Of a stretch of 64,000 bases of DNA, positions 45,877-56,385 are shown in pieces (position 1 is the first letter of the stretch; every line of letters starts with the position of its first letter). Origin of the DNA: Calonectria ilicicola (Eukaryota; Ascomycota; Sordariomycetes; Hypocreales; Nectriaceae); contig CP085834.1 of NCBI GenBank assembly GCA_020809705.1, positions 2,666,001 to 2,730,000 of the forward strand, read 5' to 3'. The position numbers and the translations under genes are program-made. Under the pieces are notes generated by a model. That model saw only the letters and a list, made by a program, of their open reading frames with translations, had not been told where the DNA came from and searched no databases.

Positions 45877-48558
45877 TCAAGTCTCTTCCGTACTTTCATT
45901 CTTTTGGTCATCCGGCTCCTCAACTATATCATACTCGGAGGCCTGGTCCCAGGGTGAAGCCTGCAACTCTTGCTCCAAGTCTCTCATGTAGTCCCCTATT
46001 TCCTCGACAGCTAATTCTCGTTCTCCTGCTTTGAGCCTGTGTAGGACAGCACGGTACCATGCCGCAAGTCGGGTACGATTATAATATTCCATGATTTTAA
46101 CTGTATCTGCAAGACGATAGCATGCGCCGATAGTATTGTTGGATGATAAATTATCCTTGATGTCTTGGAGCACCTTTATTTCTTGGCCAAAGTTTCTTTC
46201 CTTGACAAGTTGATATAATTGTACAAATATTTCCTGATTGGCCTTACTGGTGTTCTTGTGGTGAATGTACCATCGAAAAAGATCCCATGGGGTGTCGCCG
46301 TTAGAATTGCGAAGTTGGAGGTCTACACCATCAAACTGGGAAGGCTCCAAGTCCACAAGGACTTTCAAAACACCGATGCTGCTGTAAACCGCCAAATGCA
46401 TACAATTGAACCCATCACTGGTCACAACCCTGAGAGAAGCGCCGTTTTCGACCAGAAAACGCAGAAGTGTGGGGTTTCCTTGGTATAACGCCATTGTTGC
46501 TGGGGTTACTCCTCTGTTGTCTTGAGAGTTGATATTCGAGCTATTTACTTGAAGGAGCCGATGCGCCAAATCAATTATCTCGTTTGGTTCCAAGGAATCA
46601 TCGTTTCCTAGCCAAAATACTAGTTTGTGCAAATGAGTCTGGCCATAACAGTCTTGAGTCAATACATCGGCTCCCAAGTCCAAAAGCAGATGGGCTTCAT
46701 TAATTGACCGACAGACAAGGGCGTAACTCAACGCTGTCATGCCCGCACGGCATCTTACGTCTATGGAGCATCTTGCATCGAGCAGCTGCTTCATTATTTC
46801 ATTATATTGTTTAACAGCAGTGAACATCAGTGGTGTCATGCCGTCAGCATCCTGGCTGTCAATATCAGCTCCAGCTTTTATTAGCATTTGGACTATTTTA
46901 GCGTGGCCTTGTATAGTAGCATGATGAATTGGAGTGTAGCCTATTTCGTCAACGTCATTAATAATATCGGCAATATTGAACTCTGTGAGTGCTTCTTCCA
47001 GTCCATGGCCCGTTGCAGCCGCTGCATGAAGCTTTGTGCCTTTCTGTGGCCCATATTCACAGTACAAAGCTAGTTTCTCCAGAATACAGCGATGGCCATC
47101 GTACAAATTTGATCCATATCGCAACAACGTAGATACTACACGTGCTGTGCGCCTTTTATTATTCAAATGTCAACACCATTAATGTTTTTACTACATGGGG
47201 GTGGCTTACCTAGAAACCCCTTGCTTCGATAATATATTCGCCCATTGATTCAACAAGAGCTCCGCGACATCAATATTCAGGCTCATGACTCGCTACTCAC
47301 ACTATTAGGATATCATCTTGTAAAGAAGAAACTCATTCAATTTCACCTCGGTCAGTTCCATGCCGACTTCATTTCGGTCATCTGGAAAAAACATGAAACC
47401 TTTCTGGATCATAGCCTGTATGTACTCCATCTGTTTATCGATGTTGAACCAAATCGCATCATTCAAGGGTATCACCCTTACGGGTCTCAGTTCGCAACTG
47501 AGGGGATACACAGGCTGGGAAAAGAAGAATCGCAACCAAGGCCAGTTTGGAGGCCGATACTCCCCGCGCAAGGAACCTTGCTTGGTGCACCCGCATCTGA
47601 AATCCCATGGCACGCCTCCTTGGTCAGAAGCCGAGAGGTAGGTTATTTCCCAAGACCCAAAGACGCCAGCGATCCAGCCTGGGCTCTTTGAGTGCCATGG
47701 CTTGGTATGGCACCGACATTGACAGTCGTCTTGGCAAATCTGGTTTTTGAATGTGACGCAGGTATCAGCGCGCCGGTGCGTTACGATTCCAACAGCCCGG
47801 TCCTCTATGAGAGCTCGGGCAGGTGCTGTGACTAACTCCTCCTCAACCTCATCAATTCCAACTACATTTGCGTCTTGGGGGTCTTTTTTAATACTCGGTG
47901 GTACTGCTGGTGGTAGTCTGCCTTGGAGGCGATCCTGGATCGAAATCATGAAACCCTCCAGGTGTGGTACTGACCTTGAAGTTGTCAGAATGCTGATCGT
48001 AGGTCATGCAGAGAAATTTCCTTACTGGGCTATTGTCTTAATCGTCTCCATCATTTCGTCATTTTGTTTAAACATTAATGCCTGGTACGCGTCTTGAAGA
48101 TTTCGCTTTGCGCCTTGTGCTTTCTCGAGGAGCTGCTCTGTCTTATGCTTGTTAAGAAGCCATTTTCGCTTGGTGGCTTTGTCGAGAGATTTTTTCTGGC
48201 ATTTTTGTTGGATCTCCTCCAGCTCTTGTAGAACTTCGTTCAAGCTCTTCTCTGCCAGCTCAAGGGGTTCCTTGACCAAAATACCATCCACAATGTTGTG
48301 GCTGGTAAACTTTTTGCTCACATGCTGAGCTGCACTCACAAGGCCCTTGATATGGATGATCTACAGAAGCGTAAGTTCTAAAACATGCCGTTGGCCAGTT
48401 GCTTTCCTACTCACTTCTTCTTGCAATTCCTTGAATTTGTCTTGAATCTCAGCGATTTCGTGAACACCTTTCGCAGCCACTTCGACGAGCGCCACCACAC
48501 TTGCCACAGTGCCGATGACGTCCATAGGAGAGTGGGGAGCAGATTTGGTGGGAGACAT
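45877..48558 (-). CDS. Ankyrin-repeat protein with helical N-terminal domain and Cys-rich centre
   Basis: Exons 48558-48415, 48360-48026, 47974-47347, 47292-47210 and 47152-45877 give 821 residues. Residues about 12-45 (VIGTVASVVALVEVAAKGVH) are the start of the N-terminal helical domain seen in many fungal STAND and ankyrin proteins. A coiled-coil-like Lys/Glu/Gln stretch follows to about 150. A central segment has closely spaced Cys and His (CQDDCQCRCH, then FRCGCT), perhaps metal binding. From about residue 430, seven or more ankyrin repeats follow (GYTPIHHATIQGHAKIVQML, GMTPLMFTAVKQ, GMTALSYALVC), ending in an acidic tail. The small fourth exon is the least certain; its donor GTGAAA was chosen because every other reading ends in stops. 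Likely role: protein-protein recognition in a non-self response. Confidence 0.7.
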
Positions 48559-50143
48559 GCAGGTTTCAAGTAAATTTGAAAGAATTATCTACCAAAGACA
48601 AAAACTTGAAGAAAACAGAAGGTTTCTGTGAGGCCTTTTTTTCAGCTTCAGCCTCGGCCTGAGCACCCCTTTAGTGCCGACCTGGGGATGATGCGTTGGC
48701 CTCGATCAGCTGTGTGGCTTGTCCGCCTTGCCCATCCAGATCTCGCCGATTTTTCCACATTTCGCGCCACAGCCATCCAAACACACTGGTGGGTGTTGCA
48801 CCGCCTCATCTGGACAAGATTCAAGCCACACTGCTTGGGCGGGCAGCAAGGAAGACGCTGGACAGTCCAGCGGAAGCATTCCCGACAGCTCTACTTAATT
48901 AGTTTCCTCAACAGGTGCCGTAACCCCGCGTGTCAGCCCTTGTTCCTGGTGAAATCGTACTTTTTTTGATCCCGGAATCCTGCCGGAGTAGTCGGTTGGT
49001 CGGGTCTTCCTTCGGTCGGCTCTTCGGCTGTCAAGGTGGATACCAGATAACCAGGTGGTGTGGAGGCAGCGTCCAGGAAGAGGACTGCCAAGGGCTACCT
49101 TGAGGTGGAGAGGCTGCCTGGGTTCAGGTGAAGCGTTGAACTCCGCCAGACGCTAAAGAAACAAACAGCGGGGCTGAGGCCTGACCAGTCAAATCGACTG
49201 TCACCATCTATCTCCACTGTTTTCTCGGGGAAACCCGAATACGCATTATGATTAAAAAAATATTGAGTGAGCAGAATATCATAAAAATGCAATCAAATTG
49301 AAAGACAATGCGGGTCGAAAGAAAAAGAAAAAAAAGGCGCGACACAAAAGTACAATTGACGTGCTTGGATGGAAAAAGTAGTGATGTAAAGTGGTCCATG
49401 CATCATCTCTTGTGGATGACCTCGGTGGATACAGCAAACAGAACAATCGCACGAAATACGATCATGGCATCACACAGTACAGTTACATGCGGAGATGAAA
49501 CCAAACCAAGAAATCACAATGATGAAGAAAATTTAATTTGGAATTTTAACAGAACGCGCACCACCTGCCCTTTACTGCTCTATGATTTTGGAGGTCAATA
49601 ATAGCTCTAGCTAACCTATAGCAGATGGTCACAGTTAGAATCTCAAGCCTTCTCTAAATTACCGTACACAGCACATCAAGAAAAACTCAATCATCTCAAA
49701 AAAACTGATTTACTTTAATTTCGCACGTATGGACAATTGAAAATCCCATTTGAGCTAATCCCTCGCCCATCTGGCTTAATCAATTCGCGTCTAAGAATAT
49801 TCCATGCGTGAGAATCCCCAGGATTTTCCACAGTGAGATTAGATTAACCAAGATACTTGTGGTTCACCGTCTTGAATTGGGCCTGGCTACGAGGGCTCAA
49901 TTTGGTCATGTTTATACACAAATTTATCATTGAAGCATTATTTACCAACCATCTATTGAAGACAAAGGTTTAACATGGACAACGTTGTAGATAATATTGC
50001 ACATTAATGAAGTACAAAATCCACTGCAACTGGCACTGGAAATAACAATTGTGATGCAAAAACATTTTATTACGTATTAACTAATCATGAGGTCTAGAAT
50101 CAATCCTCCCCTCCTCCAAATGGCATCACTAGTCATAAACCCT
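48559..50143. other. Gene-free stretch of 1.6 kb
   Basis: No supported gene. The right half is AT-rich and carries the 3' flank of the hydrophobic secreted protein. Confidence 0.4.
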
Positions 50144-50938
50144 TTACAGGCTAACGGTGATGTTGATAGCCTTGAGAGCAGCAACGAGGCCGCTGACAGA
50201 GCCGAGGACGGTGCCAACGACGGGGGCGATGACGGTGGAGCTGAGTCCGGAAAGGATGGGGTTGAGGGTGTCGCAGAGGGTAGAGACAATGCTGGGGATG
50301 AGCTTGCAGACGAGGATAACAAGCTTGCCAATGAGGACGAAGAGGCTGACGAGGACGGTCTTGAGGTCGGCAACGGTAAGGCCAACAACAGCGACGAGGG
50401 ACTTGACGCAGGTGATGACAATGGTGATGAGCTTGACAACGAGCTGGACAATGGTGGTCAGGTCGACGTTGGCGGCAATGGTGATCTTGACGGAGGAGGT
50501 GAGGCTGGTGACGATGACCTCAATGGCAACGATGAGCTTCTTGACAAGGACAATGACCTTGGTGACGCAGTCGTCAGCGCTGAGCTTGCCACCAGTGACC
50601 TGGCCGACAAGGGTGTCAATCTCCTCAATGATGCTCTCGCAGGTGGTGATGACCTCCTTCAGCACAGTGATGAGGGTAGTGGTGGTGGTGATCTCGACGA
50701 CATCGCCGCTGCCGCTGTCGTTGGAGGAAGAGGAGCTGTCGCCGCCAGAGCTGCCCTTGTTGCCGGTGGAGGAAGAGTCACCACCAGAGGAGTAGCTGCC
50801 AGTGGCAGTGGCAACAGCGGGGGTGGTGTAGACGGCAGTGGTGGTGAGAGCCTTGGTCTCGGTGGCGTCGACCTTGCAAGGGCCAGCAATGGCCGAGGCG
50901 GCCAGAGCGAGAACGGAGAAAATGGCGGAGACCTTCAT
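50144..50938 (-). CDS. Secreted hydrophobic Val/Thr-rich protein, unknown family
   Basis: A single exon encodes 264 residues. A perfect signal peptide (MKVSAIFSVLALAASAIAGP) is followed by a Ser/Gly/Asp-rich linker (about residues 45-80). Some 180 residues follow that alternate Val, Ile, Leu, Thr and Lys with only four Cys (TTCESII, DDCVTK, ITCVKSL, STLCDTL and VCKLIP region), predicted as long amphipathic helices or strands. Codons are strongly biased to C-ending forms (GTC, ATC, CTC, ACC), more than in any neighbour, suggesting high expression. A TATA box stands 146 bases upstream. The long open frames on the other strand are by-products of this bias. The family is not recognised; a surface-active or wall-coating role is a guess. 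Confidence 0.75.
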   Translation of the reverse strand: MKVSAIFSVLALAASAIAGPCKVDATETKALTTTAVYTTPAVATATGSYSSGGDSSSTGNKGSSGGDSSSSSNDSGSGDVVEITTTTTLITVLKEVITTCESIIEEIDTLVGQVTGGKLSADDCVTKVIVLVKKLIVAIEVIVTSLTSSVKITIAANVDLTTIVQLVVKLITIVITCVKSLVAVVGLTVADLKTVLVSLFVLIGKLVILVCKLIPSIVSTLCDTLNPILSGLSSTVIAPVVGTVLGSVSGLVAALKAINITVSL

Positions 50939-51083
50939 GTTGAAGAAAATTAAAATTTAACGATTGTATGGGTGAGTAAGTAAAAGAGTGACTAAGGAAG
51001 GAAGTGGTAGTTGGAGTGTAAAGAACGAATGTAAGTGTTGATACTGAAACAAAAAAGCAATCCAGAGGGTGTTGCGAGTTACT

Positions 51084-51091
51084 TATTTATA
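51084..51091 (-). promoter_or_regulatory. TATA box (TATAAATA) of the hydrophobic secreted protein gene
   Basis: TATAAATA on the minus strand, 146 bases before the ATG at 50938. Together with the biased codons it suggests a strongly transcribed gene with a leader of roughly 110 bases. Confidence 0.5.
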
Positions 51092-54000
51092 CAAACTCGA
51101 GCCCCATTGTTTTGGCCTTTTTTCTGCAACGCTTATGACGATTTTCTGGGGCCATTCGCGGACAGGATGCTACGGAGAGGTAGCCAGCCCCAGAGATCTG
51201 CAGCCTTGTAGCGGGCCTTGGGATGTGCTTTGATGGTGTTTTTGATAATGATCTGCCTGGTGTGGCCCCTACACGTGACTTAGCCTGGAGTCCGTGGCCT
51301 GGTACCTTGCATAACGCCCACATAGACTCGTATTTCCGGGATGATCGCTAATAACTTTTATCAAACCCATGTCATAGGGATCTCTGCGGGACCCCCTTTC
51401 TCACCGCGTTTCGAAACAGTCCTGTCGCCGCCGTCCGTCCTGTCGAGTCAGCGCCGGCATATCACATAGCATAGGCCTTTCCTCGTTCCCGTCACTGCCA
51501 ATCTGCGCCTATCATTCGCGAGCCGTATCTGCAAAGCGCTAACCAACTAAACTGACAACTTTTCATCTGAGCTTCCCAGCCCGCGCGCAATCTAGCGACA
51601 CGCAAGACGACGGCGCTATGACGCTGACATCATTCCGCCAAAATAGGCCCGTCGGCTGGCTTGCTGCCAAAGTGCTCGCCTCAAGAAAGGGCCGCTGACT
51701 TGATTAGCTCTTCCGTTATTCCCGGATGTCGTGCCGTCGTCATCCAGCGCAAAGATCAGGAGACGCCCAATCCTTCCGACAAACGAAAAAGAAAAAAGCA
51801 ATCATTTGAGATCCATTAATTAATAATAGCCTGGGTAATGATCGCGACGTTGCTGGCAGTTGGTTGGTTTCCGGGATAGACCCAAATGATCAATCATAGC
51901 CGTCGTTCCGGGCTCCGCTTTCACTGCACCGTTTGGTTCTTGCGCAGCGAGCGACAGCCGTTGATGCGTTTTGTTTCCTCAAAGCAGCCCCACTCGCACT
52001 GCTGCGGTCTACCGGTGGTGGACGATGCTTGAGGTGGGTTTCCGAAGCCCGTGTGCACCTGAAGCACCTGAATTCAGCTCTGCTGCCGGGTTATCCGGCA
52101 TGTTTGTTGGAGTTGTGCCATTGGACACTCCGTTTCCTGGTGGGTAATTGCCGGTAATGGAAAAGCCGCGGTAGTGTCCAAAGCTTGGCAAACTCAATCA
52201 TGAGTTGCCGAAATATCCCTGCTTTCTGGGTGTCACTGAATGATATGATGGATGAGCTGTAGGGTTGCAATGTTGGTGAGAACGACATTGCATTTTCTTT
52301 AGCGGCGATTTTGACAAAAAAACCTCCGGTGGACAGGTCAAGTGTGCTCGTTCCTGTAGTGCGGAATTCTAAACCCTTTACGCCGTATTCATAAAGTCTA
52401 AGACAACACTTAATCGTCCAACAAAACTCTATTTGTCTCACTTGGTGTCGAGCATCATCAACTATCTTATCGCCAAGTGATAGATCAGCCACACCAAGCT
52501 TGGGAATCGATGCCTAAAAGAGGTTAAGTCCTTCTCCAAAGAAACGGAGTTGCATGAAGGCTGCTGAGAACCATGGTGCCGGCCCCTATTGTGGGGTTGT
52601 GCCGATCACTTGTAGCGTCGAGCGACTCACAATAAGGGATGAGCATGTCACTTTCTCATGATAATTTTTTACCGAAATTTATAAATTACACGGGAATGAA
52701 TAGGTGTTGTGCTATCTAGTATTGAGTGTAGCATGTTATCAGTTCCCGAGTGTAACGCTCAAATTTTCACGTCAAGCCGTATAACGATTTATTACCACTG
52801 GTGAACTAAGATGCAAACCACAGCCACCTCTAAGTTGTAACGATGTAACTAAGCGCAGAAAGTCTTGGTTGTGTCTATACAATTGCCGTTGTATAGCCGC
52901 AGTTCTCGACCTAGAACGTAAGATGGGGCAGGACTGTTAGTAGCCTGCAGCAGATTTCGCCATAGCTCTTTGTCGATGGTTCCATCGCGATGGCCGGTCT
53001 GTCTGGGATATCCTATTTAAATAAACTCCAGTTTTACTCCAGTTCACGGATAGACCGGCTTAAACTAGAGCCGCGCGTACAAATCGAGAACATTCCACCA
53101 TCGATCCCAGCCCCATATCGGCATGTAACAGTGATGCCGGAGTAGTTTTGCGAATCTAATCGACCCATAAACTGCTGTGGGTCAACTACGAGCGCCTGAA
53201 TTAGCGGTCTAGTGACTTGAAGAAAAGGTCTTAGCCGGGATGTTGTCGTTGGTGTAAGTCTGTCAGTCCAATTCACTTCCGGGAGCCTTCAGTATGGGGC
53301 TAACTCACCAACGTTATCAAGTTCATTTAGTCACTAGTATGATGGGCTGAAATGTGATATTGCACTTTTGTTACATTTAAAGCCCACTTATGCTTGAGCG
53401 AACATGTATTGGGCTCCTTTGCAAGTGGTTGATATCTTCGATTGGTTGCCACATCTAGTGCTACACTAGAACGAGAGGTGCATAATGCGGAGCCATTATG
53501 ATCTGGCAAAAAGTTCTGCATGCTGCTGTAAAAACCGATATTTAATGAAAATTTGGGATAAATCAATACCAATCATTACCAATCGATAAAAAAAAGCCAA
53601 AGCTGCCGGGTAGGATTAGAGATACAAAATTAGCTAACCAGCTGCGAGACCTTGTCGAATAGGCTAAGATTTGGGTCGGAAAGAATCTGAGCACGCGCCC
53701 CAACCACCCAATTTTGTACTTTCATGCAACTTCAATTATGCACAAGCTGGCTAAATCATGTTCAATTTTAAAATGAAACAGCCAAATAAGGCCTCGAACC
53801 TGAAAAATCTCATATTTCGTAGACCAACTTTGATCATGATGCTAGGGGGGAGCTGATTGGGGTGCGAGTTGGTTGGTTTAGTGATCTTTTCTGGCACAAT
53901 TTCTGGCGAGGCTAATGCGACGTATTATATCAATGTAGCCCCGCTAGCCACTGCCTTCGATACTCATGATGGATAAAAGTTTTCATCACGTTCAATTTCA

Positions 54001-54820
54001 TGTTCCTCGGACGTGTTGAATGGGGCTAGTCAGCAAGCTGAATGCACTAAGTAGCTAGTCTCCACCTACCCATCCCAGCCACTGGGACTGAATTCATCTG
54101 GGTCATGGATTCGTGATTTATCGGGATGAAGATCCTTTTTACTGTCGTTAATGCAATGCTCCCTTGACGGATTTCCCCCCTTAGATACAATAGAATTTGT
54201 CTGCTTTAATTATTGGTTTGATAACCAAAAAAAAAGGGGAGGCTCGTGATTGATTGCTGGTATCTTTGGTAGGTACCACCCACACACGGCCTCCCATTAC
54301 ATGGAGCTGCTCCATTCCCTGTCAAGGGAGTGAGCTGTAAACTGAGCGCCGACTTATAAGTTGATAAAATGTATTAATTAATTAGTTCAAAATAGCTGGA
54401 AGATTCGGCGAGGTGTGGGTATTGCACCTTGAGCTGAGCGGCACAAGCGCTTGTTCGTTGGTAACTTGACAGGTGGGATTTATTGAGCGCATCAAACACA
54501 TTATTCTCACCAAAAAATTGTGCCTTTCATAGGATAATTTCTTGGAAAAGCTAGGGCAGCTAGATAACTGGCCGTTGTTTGACAGGTAGGTGGGCGTCAG
54601 TAACGACGAATTTTCACACGACGATCATTGTTGGTAGGCCCGGTAACATTTCAAAACACGAAATTAAGTAATACCAGACAGTATTCAATCTTCAAACTAA
54701 TTTCATTGGAATCTGATCATCTTTTCTCATAAATAATAAAAAGTCGGTCGCCAAAAAAAAAGAAGTAGAAAACCTTCGTCCCAGAGATCTCCACTGATGA
54801 GCCATCACTGTGAGAGAAAT
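51092..54820. other. Gene-poor stretch of 3.7 kb
   Basis: Apart from the possible exon at 52091-52528, no supported gene is seen. Sequence is AT-rich in the right half, and open frames are short and unlike known proteins. Confidence 0.4.
52091..52528 (-). other. Possible orphan exon of an unrecognised gene
   Basis: An open frame of about 146 codons follows a good acceptor on the minus strand (CTTAAC branch, then CTCTTTTAG). It starts IPKLGVADLSLGDKIVDDAR and ends NSNKHAG before TAA. Its composition looks like coding sequence. No ATG-bearing first exon or family resemblance could be found, so it may be the last exon of a gene I cannot complete, or a relic. Confidence 0.25.
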
Positions 54821-55178
54821 TTATTGACAGTAATCATTTCCGTTGGAAGGACCCTCAGCGCAACCATTCTTGCAAAACTTCTTATACTTGATCGCGCCGT
54901 CGGGGCCGGTGCAGGAGTACAAAGCATTGGTAACGTAGTCCTTCTTCAGACATGTGGTCTTTTGACTGCGCGCCAATTCGTCGGCGATGGTAGTGAAGTA
55001 ATTTCCTTGGGGAGGAAGGAAGAGTTAGCACTCATCCAAGTGTAATATCTCGATTTTACTCACCGACTCTCATGAGAATGTGACCGCAGTAGTCAAGCTT
55101 GGGAGTGCAGTTTCTGGCTTCGCCAAAGGCAGCAAGGCTCGCTACGAGGGCAAGCGAGATGGAGGAAATCTTGACCAT
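54821..55178 (-). CDS. Small secreted cysteine-rich protein (99 aa)
   Basis: Exons 55178-55064 and 55005-54821 join in frame over a 58-base intron (GTGAGT ... CCCAAG). The start MVKISSISLALVASLAAFGEA is a clear signal peptide. The mature part of about 77 residues has seven Cys (RNCTPKLDYCG, TTCLKKD, YSCTGPDG, KFCKNGCAEG, NDYC) and is Lys-rich, with an end typical of disulfide-bonded secreted proteins. ATATAA lies about 115 bases upstream. No single-frame search would show it because the intron falls after residue 38. Such proteins are often effectors or antimicrobial peptides. The family is not recognised, and an odd Cys number suggests one free or intermolecular Cys. Confidence 0.75.
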
Positions 55179-56385
55179 TGTGTTGAAGAGAAGGGAGACC
55201 TGGGGATTGAAGTGTTTAGAGTGTAATAGGATGATGTTGGAATTGACGAGAAGGAACTTGGGAGAGTAGCATGTTTAAATGAATAAGCTTATATCTAGGG
55301 TTCTAGCTTTGGCATGCGCTAAAGGGTCGAGGCCCTCCACGATCGTGAGGCTGATCGAACGCTATTAATCTCCACCTGAACCAAGGACGCCGATATGGAA
55401 TTCCGCTCAATCACTGTCTAGTTCATCTCTAGATCGAGCTGTCTACCGAACAAATAAGACCGAGTGGCCCAATCAATGCCGCTGAATGCTATTTTGCAGC
55501 GTGCGATGCCTATTTTCTTTCTTTTCTTTCTCCTTTTTTACACATTAGGCACACTGGCGAAACCGCTTGCGACGCCCAGCTGAGGCAGAGTGGCGCCCTA
55601 ACATGCGGCTGAGCATGACTAAGGTCCATTCACCACAGAACCAAACAGCCCTATTTGATAGATCCCATGACTGTTAGGGCTGATGGGGCATAAAGTGGCT
55701 GAGGATCGAGGGCGCCTCCGAGCTAGTGATCGGCGACCAGTAGACGAATCGCAAGCGCAGGTCCTATCTGAAAGTTGTGGTCAAATCTACGATCAATGCA
55801 GGGAGGAGGCTAGGACTTTAGGGCGCCGGTAGATGGATTGCAAAATGTGTGGCTATTAGAATTTGATTGGCCGAATCCACCACTAGACTTGGATTCATTC
55901 GCACAGTGTTTTGGACGAGCCGGTAGTAACCCCAGTAATATGATAATAGCTTTTATGCAGCCGTTGGAATTTATTGAGAGCGATTGACTGGTTTTGTGTC
56001 TGAGATCGTGACAGGTGACTGAGTTCTTGGCAATATTCCCCCCTGAATAAGAGGAGGCCAGATAGGTTTATGCTAAAAAGAATTCTCGTTTAGCACCTGA
56101 TTCAAAAATGAAATACTGTCTCTTTAAGTAATAGCTAACTCTAACGTAGTATTCGTACCAGGGTATATGTCCAATTAGTATTATTACCCAAGCTCTGTTG
56201 AGATAAAGCCCAGCCTATATAGTAACCAGATGAAAAACCCGCCTTGGAGCCCTAATATCCATCATACTGTACGATTCATATTTATTAAAATCTGAGTATA
56301 ATTATACAGATAAATATGATTTGAAAGTCCATTTTGAGGCGTGCCTTTGGGTCTCGTCACCTTATCTGTTTCTTCTCACTTACAG
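55179..56385. other. Gene-free stretch of 1.2 kb
   Basis: Promoter side of the small secreted protein and 3' flank of the membrane protein; nothing coding seen. Confidence 0.4.

Noticed and set aside
50087..50953. Long plus-strand frame rich in Asp, Gly and Glu, and two other long frames here
   Set aside because: They are mirror images of the biased codons of the minus-strand secreted protein, which has a signal peptide, stop, start and TATA box.
51530..51600. Minus-strand TTTAGTTGGTTAGCGC, like a tRNA A box
   Set aside because: No B box, no closing acceptor stem and no anticodon arm could be drawn.
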